Shown piece after piece: positions 1-8,524 of a stretch of 11,351 nucleotides of DNA. Under the pieces are notes generated by a model that saw only the letters and a program-made list of their open reading frames with translations, did not search any database and was not told where the DNA came from. Origin of the DNA: Monoraphidium neglectum. Lineage: Eukaryota > Chlorophyta > Chlorophyceae > Sphaeropleales > Selenastraceae. The stretch is from assembly GCF_000611645.1 (NCBI RefSeq), contig NW_014011716.1, positions 1 to 11,351 on the forward strand, given 5' to 3'. Within the stretch, counting starts at the first letter, position 1. The number at the start of each line of letters is the position of its first letter. The translations under genes and the position numbers were made by a program.

Positions 1-12
1 CCCACACGCACG

Positions 13-20
<8 letters not shown>

Positions 21-46
<26 letters not shown>
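21..46 (+). repeat. (CA)13 microsatellite in Ku70 intron, after a CG run
   Basis: A perfect CA dinucleotide run follows an alternating CG run at about 9-20. It lies in the intron whose acceptor is AAAG at 81-84, so it is on the coding strand in the 3' part of that intron. Confidence 0.97.
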
Positions 47-52
<6 letters not shown>

Positions 53-84
53 ATCTCGCTTTTGCACGCATCCCCCCCCCAAAG

Positions 85-679
85 GCCGTCTTTGACAACT
101 CAGAGCTGGACCTGGTCCGCGCCCCCCGCCCCGCCGGCCTCGCCCTCCTCGGCTTCAAGCCAGCTTCCGCCGCCCTCGCCCCCCACCACGTCGTCGCCCC
201 CGCGCGCTTCCTGTACCCGGACGAGCGGCGGCTCAAGGGCAGCACGACGGCCTTCATAGCGCTGTGGAGGGCGATGAAGGAGAAGGTGCGGCGAAGCTGC
301 AGCGGCTGCCGCCGCCCCTCTTGGGGGCACCATACGGGGCTGTGACCATGGGGTTCAAAAGGCTCAGCAGTCTTGACTCAACTGCCATAGAGGGCGCTTC
401 AGTAACCGGGGCGCGTGTGATGCCGGATTCCGGCGGGCGGTGGTCGGGTGGGAGGGGCGTCTACCCTCCCCTCCCTCCCAGACCCTCCCACTCCAGACCT
501 CTCCTCCCACCCCCACACCCCACACCCGCATACGCCGCGCGGGCCCCAGGGCAAAGTGGCGATTGCGCGCCTGGTGGTGCGGGCCGGCACCGCGCCCGTC
601 CTGGTGGCGCTGGCGCCGCAGGGGGAGCTGGTGGACGCGGACGGAGTGCAGGTGGGCGGCGCTGGCGGCGGTTTGTGGA

Positions 680-734
<55 letters not shown>

Positions 735-854
735 ACAAGTGCGTTTGCATTGAGTGAGCTCGGTTGTTGTTGATACCATGCCATCCGGCATTGGGTCGGC
801 AAGGTTGCGGTTTGAACGGTCATCAGACCGAGCTTTCGTGTGAGTACAGAGTGG

Positions 855-897
<43 letters not shown>

Positions 898-2795
898 CAC
901 CCACACGTGTTGACACACACATAGTTTGTCAGACACATACATTCCCTCTGGAGAGGCCCCCAGGATACATCTATCAGCTGTTTGATGATGCACACAGGAC
1001 ACGGTGCACAAGACCACACACAATTGTTCACAAATTCATCTCCGCACACATGTTTACTACACTCTCACAGACACATACACATACTCTCACAAACACCCCC
1101 CCCCCCACACACACACACACACACCAGGTGACGCCACCCGGCCTCCACATGTTCCAGCTGCCCTGGCGGGACGAGATGCGATTCCCAGAGCGGGGCGGAG
1201 CGCGGGGCGCGATCAAGGCGGCAGACAGGCCAGAGGCGACAGAGGAGCAGGCGAGCAGGGCTTGAGGGTTCATATTATCAAAGGCCCGACAAGACCCGCG
1301 CACGCACTCAACGAGCAGCGCCTCGGGGCGCCGTGGCCGCCACGTCCGGCCTTTCACACGCCCACCAGCTTACTGGACGCGCGCGCTGCCCCTTGCGAGC
1401 GCCGCGCCCCGTCGTAATCCCGCACCCCTCGGCGCCGCCCGCCGTCCATGCCAGGTGCGCGCGGCGGAGGAGGTGGCGGCTGCGGTGGCGCTGTCGCCTG
1501 AGTTTGCGGAGGATTTGAGGGGGCTCAGCAACCCGGCCCTTGACAGGCACTACGACATGCTGGAGGTATGGGTGGGGTTAGATTGAGTGGCAGTGTATGG
1601 GGGATTAGGATGTGGGGGTTGGGGGTTGCGTTTCTTGTACGCAATGCACATGTGCGCGCGCACGCACTCACACACACACACACACACACTCACACGCACA
1701 CTTACAAAAACACACACTTACACACACACACACTTACACGCACACACTTGCACGCGCACACTCACACAAACACACCACGCGCAGCGCCTGGCCCTCAAGT
1801 ACAGCCGTGAGGAGCTGGGTGGTGACATCGAGGACAGCACTCTGCCGGATGACGAGACCCTGGCGCAGCACGGCCCCACCTTCGAGGCCTTCAGCGACGC
1901 AGTGTACGGCGCTGACGGGGCGGGGGCGGCGGGGAAGACGGCCGGCGCCAAGCGCAAGGCGGGGGTGAGCGCGTGGCTGCTGCGGGGGCCGTGTGTGACT
2001 GTATCTGTGAGTGCACGTGAGTGTGCGCGTGTGAGCATGTGGGCGTGAGCGTGTGTGAGGGTTCAGACTTGTGTGCTGTTTGTTTGCTGGCTGTGGGCCA
2101 CCAGGCTGATGTGGGACGCCTTTTCTCATTCCTTCTCACAAGACATGTTTGCGCCTCCAACTGCATTGGCGACCATTGGCGTCGCAGCGACCCTGATTGT
2201 CCATGAAGGCATCCAAGCCCATGAGCTCCTTGTATTGCCATGCATACTTGCAAACACAATCTTTGCCCCAAACCTTGATCATCTGCAAAGCGTTACCCAC
2301 GCGTAATGGCACTCTAAAACCCCAGTTAAAGCATGCACTGCGCCTCCTCAAGTGCGCGCTCCAACCACACCACCCCCCAGCCCGAGCCGCACACCGCTGA
2401 GCTGTATGCGGAGCGCGACTGGTACAGCCTCGCAAACAGCGACCAGCTGGGGCGCCTCACAAACGACCAGCTCAAGGTGGGGCGGAGCTAATGCCTGCAG
2501 CACCCCGCCCCCTTGGGAGGGTCTAGGCTCTAGGGTCTAGGGGTTCCGGGTTTAGGGTTGACCAAAGTGGACCTCCACCCACCGTCCTTCTTCACCATCC
2601 CCCGCAATTCAGCGCCACATCACACACAGCACGCCGCCCCTCTTCCTCGCCTCGACGAAAGTTGACCGCCTTTGACCCACGCCGCGGCTGCGCCCCCACC
2701 AGGTGTACCTGCGCTACCATGGGCTGACCCTGGGGGGCAACAAGGCCGACCTCCTGGCGCGCATACAGGCCCACGTCAACCAGGAGCCTGCGTAG
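85..2795 (+). CDS. KU70: Ku70, C-terminal part (seven exons; 5' part outside window)
   Basis: Ku70 pairs with Ku80 to form a ring around broken DNA ends in the nucleus and starts non-homologous end joining. Exons: 85-285, 550-651, 1128-1250, 1455-1565, 1785-1964, 2381-2476, 2703-2795 (TAG), giving 301 residues, all junctions phase 0. Residues 1-101 match the Ku core barrel: LALLGFKPA aligns with human LMLMGFKPL, RFLYPDE with SLFVYPEE, and VLVALAPQGEL with the human segment FVALVPQEEEL. Exon 1128 opens VTPPGLHMFQLPW (human VTPPGFQLVFLPF). NPALDRHYDMLERLAL (about 169-184) matches the C-terminal arm (human NPVLQQHFRNLEALAL). A basic stretch AGAKRKAG lies near 232-239, in the linker. Residues about 255-298 form a SAP DNA-binding domain (LTNDQLK, then YHGLTLGGNKADLLARI). 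About 300 N-terminal residues, including the vWA-like domain, must lie upstream. The third intron needs a GC donor. Identification is by remembered family alignment and is strong; exon edges are inferred. Confidence 0.93.
450..475. repeat. G-rich/C-rich inverted repeat in Ku70 intron 286-549
   Basis: GGGAGGGG at 450-457 is the reverse complement of CCCCTCCC at 468-475, with a 10-nt spacer. It could form a stable hairpin in the intron transcript; the G-run arm could alternatively join a quadruplex with neighbouring G runs. Confidence 0.7.
682..733 (+). repeat. (TG)26 microsatellite near the donor of Ku70 intron 652-1127
   Basis: A perfect 52-nt TG run begins 31 nt after the donor GTGGGC at 652. 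It is complementary to the CA run at 856-890 in the same intron. Confidence 0.98.
856..900 (+). repeat. (CA)n microsatellite in Ku70 intron 652-1127
   Basis: A perfect CA run spans 856-890; after one G interruption it continues to 900. More CA-rich sequence follows down to the acceptor, including a run at 1106-1124 that leads straight into CCAG at 1124-1127. Confidence 0.97.
1251..1454 (+). other. Ku70 intron with non-canonical GC-AG splice sites
   Basis: The exon that starts at 1128 stays open until TGA at 1263-1265 and contains no GT after about 1150. The following exon (from 1455, after CCAG) is clearly Ku70. The only splice that keeps the frame and the family pattern is CAG|GCGAGC at 1251, a GC donor. 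It joins ATEEQ to VRAAEE, which lines up with ATPEQVGKMKA of human Ku70. GC-AG introns are a known minor class handled by the major spliceosome. No RNA evidence is available here. Confidence 0.75.
1646..1780 (+). repeat. CA-rich simple repeat in the 3' part of Ku70 intron 1566-1784
   Basis: Imperfect CA-rich sequence with a perfect run at about 1669-1689, interrupted by TTACA, CTCACA and GCGCAC variants, and ending at the acceptor GCAG (1781-1784). The 5' part of the same intron (1566-1640) is G/T-rich. Confidence 0.9.
1988..2070 (+). repeat. TG-rich simple repeat in the 5' part of Ku70 intron 1965-2380
   Basis: Degenerate TG/GAGTG sequence starts about 25 nt after the donor GTGAGC. It mirrors the TG-near-donor, CA-near-acceptor layout of the other introns. 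The remaining 300 nt of this intron show no repeat or coding signal. Confidence 0.75.
2521..2560 (+). repeat. CTAGGG/TTTAGGG-like degenerate repeat in the last Ku70 intron
   Basis: Several CTAGG-type units are followed by one TTTAGGG at 2551-2557, which resembles plant/green-algal telomere units. Only one exact unit is present, so an internal telomeric remnant is possible but not shown. Confidence 0.45.
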
Positions 2796-3035
2796 CCGCG
2801 ACTAGGCGCACATTTTGTTATCCCTTGCAAACAGAGCTTGGGAGGCACGCCTGGGGGGCAGCCGCTGAGACACGCGGCGCCACGGCGGCGGCGAGGGGCG
2901 AGCGCTGCCACCTCCTTGTCTGAGGTTGGTGCTGCGTAATTCGTGCACGTTGTTGCCAATGGGTTTTTGTGTCCTAGATAGCTGTCATGTATGTACGGTA
3001 GTACACGTGCTTGCCTGGTAGCATGCTGTTGAGTT

Positions 3036-3040
3036 TGTAA
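3036..3040 (+). terminator. TGTAA polyadenylation signal of Ku70
   Basis: The first TGTAA on the plus strand after the Ku70 stop (2795) lies 241 nt downstream. TGTAA is the usual chlorophyte poly(A) signal, with cleavage normally about 10-20 nt later, so the transcript should end near 3050-3060. The 3'UTR 2796-3035 shows no ORF or RNA gene. Confidence 0.75.
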
Positions 3041-3117
3041 GCGCCCCTCCCAGATCTTCTTGTATGTTGCAACAAGGTGCCTGCAACCGTCCCAGCTCCT
3101 CAGCACTGGTGTCAGGC

Positions 3118-3122
3118 TTACA
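3118..3122 (-). terminator. TGTAA polyadenylation signal of the MYND/DUF4470 gene
   Basis: TTACA on the plus strand reads TGTAA on the minus strand, 157 nt after the stop codon at 3279-3281. It predicts a cleavage site near 3100-3110 and a 3'UTR of roughly 170 nt. Its position opposite the Ku70 signal gives tail-to-tail transcripts. Confidence 0.7.
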
Positions 3123-3278
3123 CCAGATCAAGACAGGCTGGCGCAAACAAAAGCAAGCTCACCCCACACATAGCACCCAGACGTCTCGCACTGTGCCACA
3201 CAACACCAACGCTTTGTATCACAACTGCAAACCTCAACAGCTTCCAGCCGCCACTTCACCACTCAGCGCTTCAGCCTC

Positions 3279-6200
3279 TCAGCGCTTCTTCTTGCCGCCC
3301 TTCCCCTTGCCCTTCCCCTTGCCACCGCCCCCACCGCCGCCGCCGTGCGGGCCCTTGCGCGCCACTCTTCCGGGCCCAGGCAGCCACGATGCGTCAGGCC
3401 CAGACGCCCCCGCCGCTCCCGCCGCCCCCGCCGAGGTCGACGCGCCCAACGCGCCGCCCGCGCCCGCACCAGCCCGCCGCCTGCCCTCTGCGGCCGCCGC
3501 GCCGGCGCCGCGGTCGCGCCGCCACTCGACAAACGTCTCGGTCAGCGTGTGCGACGCGACACGATCCAGCCAGTACGCCTTTTCGCTGGTGGGGTCGCCG
3601 CCGGCGGGCAGCGCGCCGTGGGACGACGCGCCCGGCGGCACACCAATGCGCGGGGGCACAAGCAGGTTCGTGCTGCGCTGCGCGAGGCCCGCTGCAGAAG
3701 CTGCCTGGAAGGCGCCTTCTGACCGCAGGTACGCCTGGAGGCGGTCAGAGTAGTCAAACATGAGCGGCAGCGCCGCGCCAAGGCGACCCTGCATGCGGCA
3801 AACGTGAGTAGCGAAGGAGCTTGCTCAATAGGAAGATGGTTGCATATGTTATGGATTCCAGATTGGTGGCAATTTTTAGGCTGCCGGGATGATTCCAGCT
3901 GGCATAATTGGCTTGGGTGTGCATGTTGCCCCTTCTGTGGGTAGTAATAAGCCTGTGGTCCTGCTGCCACGCTTGCTTCTATAAACAGCGCTGCTGAACC
4001 ATCGAGGCCTGCCAGATTAGACCCCGAAGCCTTTACGCTGACTGTACCTGGGTGATCTCGTCGAGAGAGCCGGCCATTGCGGCGTCCCGTCCGTAGCGGC
4101 GCTCTGCGCGCTTTGCGTACCGCGTGATCAGCTCCCTTCAACGGCAAAGTGCACAGAAACGGCAAGTGTGCAGACTCAAATCAGCTTCGTCGGCGACGTC
4201 GAAACCCCATTATGCTGCTATGATGCATGCAGGAGGAGCACACAGATCAACACAAGGAACATCAACTTGAATTGCGGGAGGCCTGCAAAGCTTGGCATAG
4301 CGGGCCGTGCGCGGTTGCACCCAGCAGTGCCCAGGCAGCAGTGCGCGTCAGCCGTGTGATGCAGTTTCAGGTTGATTGGGAACCTGACCGCGGGCTCCAG
4401 GTACAGTACATCTGGCTCTGATTAGGTGGCCGGACGGCCCTTTGCAAGCAAGCATCCTCCTGCCTTCCGATCACCATCCTCCTCGCCCCCTCTAGAGCAC
4501 TCCCAGAGCAGCTGGGTCGCCAAGGCAATTGGCTCACTTCTGCTCCTGCCGCGTGAGGCCGTCGGCGACGAATTTGTCGGGGTTTAAGAACCGGGTCCAG
4601 TTCATGAAGGTGGTCAGCAGCGTGGCCTGGGGGCTGGAGGCCGGCGGCTTGAGCAGCGGTCCAAAGGCACGCAGCACCGGCTCGACGCCCACGTAGTTCT
4701 TGTCTGCGCGACGGGCGGCATGCGTTAAAACCAGGCAGGGAGTCCGTGGTCGGGCGGCCAAGGATTGTTGATTGGCAGTTTTGCAGGGTGACGACAGGCA
4801 CATGACATTGGCAGCCTGGATGCGACGAGAAGCTCCCAAGGCGCCGACGGCGCGCGTTTGATTCCGCCACGGTGCTGACTGTGCAGCACAGGGAGGCAGG
4901 CGGCAGTGCAGCCAAGTGTGCTCGCGCACCACGCATGCGAGCATCCCGGCGTGAAACCCGCTTTCAAAATCCTTCGCCCCGCGCCCGCCCGCCCGCGCAC
5001 CCGTGATGTTCGACACGTCGATTACGTCAAACAGCGCCCCGCTGCGGGCCAGCCTGGGTGCTAGGTGGACGGCGTCTTCACAGGTCAGCAGGAACGAGCC
5101 CTGCGGGTTTGCATGCAGGGCCGGAGGCGCATGTAAACAGGATGTCGGCCCCACCTGGCGCAACAACCTCGGAATCAAGAGTGTCAGACAAGCTGCCTCG
5201 AGAGGGCTAGTGGGGGGGCGAGCGGTGAGGCGCCAGCAGATACCATCCATACACAGGCAGCAGCATTCGAGGCACTTGTCAGTGTGTTCAGTTTTGTACT
5301 GCTGCTAATGCAGGCGGGTGAGGGTGAATGGCGAGCAGAGGGCGCCGTGCCGATGGCACGCGTATGCAGTAAGCACGGTGGAGCCCCTGCCCCTTCTTGC
5401 ACTGCAGCCCGCCGCGCCTGCAGCGCGCGGCCGCTGAGCCGCCGCGCACACTCCTGTAGCTCTCTAATGACCAGAGCGTAGGCGGCCCCATACAGGTCGT
5501 TGGGCGGCAGCCCGCGGCGGCGACCCTCCTCAAGCACCTCCTGGGAAGTGCGGGGTGGCAAGCGGCACGCGACAACGAGCAAGTGAATCTGTCAATCTCG
5601 TATTGTTGGTTTGATGCCACAAGCCTTGGATTGGGGCTGAGCCCCAATCTTATTCTCCGCACGACAATCCGCCTTGGGCTCAAACAGAGCCAGGCACCCC
5701 TATAGTCGCAGGGTTGCTTTGGCCCTACACTGGACAAGGCAGACCAGAGCGAGTCAACACCAGTCAACAAAGGTCGACATAGGACATTGCAGGTCAAGGC
5801 AGGCTATCGCAGGTCAATTTAAATCATATTTGCATCTTAGAGTAGCAGCAGCACCGTGCCCAGGCGTTCCCGACCGTTCACCCGCTGTCGCGCCGGACGC
5901 ACCTCGAGCTGCCATGCATCCAGCGGGTCCTGCCCGTCCCCCAGCATCCAGCCGCGCCCCGGTGTCAGGAGCGTCTTGTTGGGCGCGTTGTGCTCCGCGT
6001 CCAGGGCCCCGTAGGGCAGGAAGAGCCCGTGGCTGCGGTACTTGTCGTAGGCGAGGCGGTGAAAGGGCCGCAGGCCGCCGAGCTTGCGATCAAGCTGGGG
6101 GCGGCGATTGTGGGTGTATGGGGCCAGCCGGCGCAGAAAACGGGGCCGAGGGCCGGTTATTAGTGGGCGATGACCGCTCCTTGAAGTGGCGGGTGGAGGC

Positions 6201-8524
6201 TTTGTTTCCAAGTGAGCGGCCACACCGGACAATTGTGTGCCAGCTCGCTCCCTGGGAGCTGGCACTCATGTGCCCTTCGGCCACAAGCAGTGACCCCAGG
6301 GCCACGGCTTGGGAGCGTCCAGGCTGGTCAAACACGTGGGCGCCTGCGCACCTTGTCTATCACGTCCGCCGAGTGCATGACCTCGGACCGCATGTCTGAT
6401 GCCTGCTGCAAGTCCACGCGCCAGCCGATCAAGCAGCGAGCAGCGCCCACGCGTCGGGGGGCAAGTCGGCGACAATCTGGGCACCGCCGGCCATCATGGG
6501 GGTCTTGAACCTGCGTCGTGCGACCAGTTGCGGCTGTCTGTTTGTGTTTGCGACTGTAATTCACTTTTCAGGCGCTTGTGTGCCTTCGCTTAGGTTTCTT
6601 TCGTTTGGAGGCACTGCAGGCTGCTTGTGTGTGAGTACTGCAGCCCCTAGAGCTGCAGCCGTGTGCAGTTGTGGGAGAGCCGTCGCATATGTGTGACGGC
6701 CTTACGCACGCAGCGAGCACACGTGCACACCTCTCCGATGCATCAGCATGGCTGTCACCTAGTCATACCCACCTGACGGGGTAGGCTTCTGAGGAGTTGG
6801 CCAACTCCCCAAAGTCGACCGGCTGGCCTTCGCTGAGGCCGCTGCCGCCCGCGCCGCTGGTGATTGCACCCTGCTGCTCCACCTGCACCTGACCCAGGCG
6901 ATCCGTGAGGGCGTCCACACTGCTGCCCTGCTCCTCGCCGCCGCCGCCACCACCCTTCCCGAACCCGCGGCCCGCCAGCAGTTGGTCTCTGCAGCCCCGT
7001 GGCAACCGCTCGGCGGCCGCCGCCGCATCGCACTCAAGCTTGGTCGCGCTCAGCACGCGTACAGAGCAGTCAAGCAGTGCGACGTACTGGCTGCTGGTCA
7101 GGGCGGTGGAGTAGATGATCGCCGCCGCTGCGTCGGCCGCGTCTGGGCCGTAGCTGCCGAGCAGCTGCAGCACCATCAGATTGCGCAGGGCGATCTTGGG
7201 ATGGTGGTCGTTCAGGTGCACGTGCAGCTTCAAGGGCCGGCCTGGTGCGCTGGCGGCTGGGCCGTCCTGCTGCCCCAGTGGCAGTCTATTGATGGTCTTG
7301 ATGACGTGGCGCAGGTCCCCGCTGGCCGGCAGCAGCACATGCATCTCCAACGGCGGCGCCGCCAGCGCGCCGCCGGCGCCGGCGACGCCAACAGCTTCCG
7401 CGGACGCACCCAGAGCGGAAGCCAAGGCCGCGTCCCCGCTCCCGTCTGGCATCCCGCAGCCAGGCCCCTGCCGCTGGCCTCGCGCACTGCTCACGCCAGA
7501 GCCTGCTGTCCTGGGCGTCTCCGCAGCTTCCGCACCTTCCGCGGTCGCCGCGGCAGCCGCGGACACCAGCGCCTCTGGCAGGAGCGAGTACGCGGGCAGG
7601 TTGCCCCAGAGGTACTCCTGCGGGCGCGGCCTCCTGAATAGCGCAGCGAGCGGTGATTCGTCCCTGAGCCACGAGGGCCGGCGCCCTTCCAGCAGGTACG
7701 ATGGCACAAACCTCTCGCCCGTCAGCCGCGACGTGCACTCGCGGCCGTGCCGGGCCGCGTGCGCGCTCTGGCACGCGGGGCCGCAGTAGGAGACGAGGCC
7801 GCAGCGCCTGCAGGTGTGGGCGGGGTCGGCGCGGCTCTCGCAGACGACGCCCTCGTAGACGCTGATGTTGCAGCAGAAGGGCCCGTCCCGCATGTGGCGA
7901 CCGCCCGGACCAGAGCCCAGCTTGCGCTCCCTTAATTCCTGCAGGCAATGGTCGGACAATGTGGCATGGTAGAAGGTTATGGCAGCGGGCGAGTGTATAG
8001 AGAGCGGTGCGATAGCCGCTGCCACAGCCACACAGTGCAAGACCAAGGGCCAGTTGTGGAGGTCAGGGGCTCGTCAGCTGCGGGTGACAGGGGGTGAACA
8101 AATGGCTGCGGTGACCCTGCTGAGCCCCGCGCGCGGCCTGATGACGAGGCGTGGTGACGACGACTTCCGGCATCAAGGCCCCACTCATTACTTGGGTGCC
8201 TGTCAACCTCACTGGCTGCAGCTCCACCTGGTCACTCACCGCACAGTACTTTGCCCACCCCGCCATGAGCCCCGGCTGGCGGGCCTCTGCGATCTCGTGC
8301 AGCTGCCGCCGCTCGGCCTCCCGCCGCGCGGTGACGCGCGACATGTCTGCACCTCCGGCGCTTGGTTGCCCCGGGTTTGCGGGGATACCGACTTCATGCG
8401 CTCTGCGTGACCCAGCGGGGCCGTCCAAGGCGGCGGCGCATGCGTCCAGCGCGGCAAACAGCTCTGCCTGGCTCTCAGACGCTGCCAGCGAGTGCCGCAG
8501 GTCTTCCCATACACGATCGTCCAT
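3279..8524 (-). CDS. MYND-type zinc finger and DUF4470 protein (nine exons)
   Basis: Exons 5' to 3': 8524-8240, 7938-6773, 6510-6352, 6094-5903, 5540-5403, 5100-5001, 4703-4538, 4135-4048, 3788-3279; about 934 residues if one missing base in exon 3 is allowed. The ATG at 8524 has G at +4 and an in-frame TAA seven codons upstream. Residues 128-163 form a MYND finger (C-x9-C-x2-C-x4-YC-x3-CQ, then H-x3-C), a zinc-binding protein-interaction module; the second cysteine of the first pair is Arg131. About 203-395 fit DUF4470: YLWGNLPA, SGDLRHVIKTINRLP, and LNDHHPKIALRNL. Exon 6 gives FDVIDVSNIT, another conserved block of these proteins. The C terminus is basic (KGKGKGKGGKKKR), possibly nuclear or RNA-binding. 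MYND-DUF4470 proteins are known from fungi and algae; their function is unknown. The exon 5 donor is the least certain junction (GT at 5402, or GC at a nearby CAG). Confidence 0.85.
5629..5649. repeat. Perfect 10-bp inverted repeat in MYND-gene intron 4
   Basis: GATTGGGGCT (5629-5638) and AGCCCCAATC (5640-5649) are exact reverse complements around a single base. A related CCTTGG/GGGCT arrangement recurs at about 5671-5680. It lies inside intron 5541-5902, so it may be the fold or the end of a small decayed element. Confidence 0.8.
5731..5820. repeat. Decayed 10-bp tandem repeat (nine units) in MYND-gene intron 4
   Basis: Cut every 10 bases from 5731, the sequence gives nine related units. 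The best is AGGTCAAGGC at 5791; others include TGGACAAGGC, AGGACATTGC, AGGCTATCGC and AGGTCAATTT. Each unit keeps 5-9 of the 9 fixed positions of AGGTCAAnGC. It is an old minisatellite or a phased array of short sites. Confidence 0.6.
6425..6442 (-). other. Apparent 1-nt frameshift in exon 3 of the MYND/DUF4470 gene
   Basis: Exon 3 enters in the frame reading FKTPMMAGGAQIVADL then PPDAWALLAA, and hits TGA at 6431-6429. The next frame then reads IGWRVDLQQASDM to the end of the exon, and only that frame joins in phase to exon 4 (LDRKLGGLRPF). The exon is 159 nt, one base short of what both junctions require. No GT-AG intron in the exon fixes this. A base missed in sequencing or assembly is the simplest reading; a real disabling mutation is the alternative. 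Confidence 0.7.

Noticed and set aside
364..922. Long open frames over the TG/CA repeats, encoding Thr-His or Cys-Val runs
   Set aside because: They exist only because dinucleotide repeats have no stops. They lie across Ku70 introns and have no family.
3064..3763. Two plus-strand open frames of about 229 codons opposite the last MYND-gene exon
   Set aside because: The minus strand carries the phase-consistent exon with its stop and poly(A) signal; these frames are GC-rich shadows.
6982..7789. Plus-strand open frames of 202-219 codons
   Set aside because: They are antisense to the MYND/DUF4470 exon 2, whose motifs are clear.
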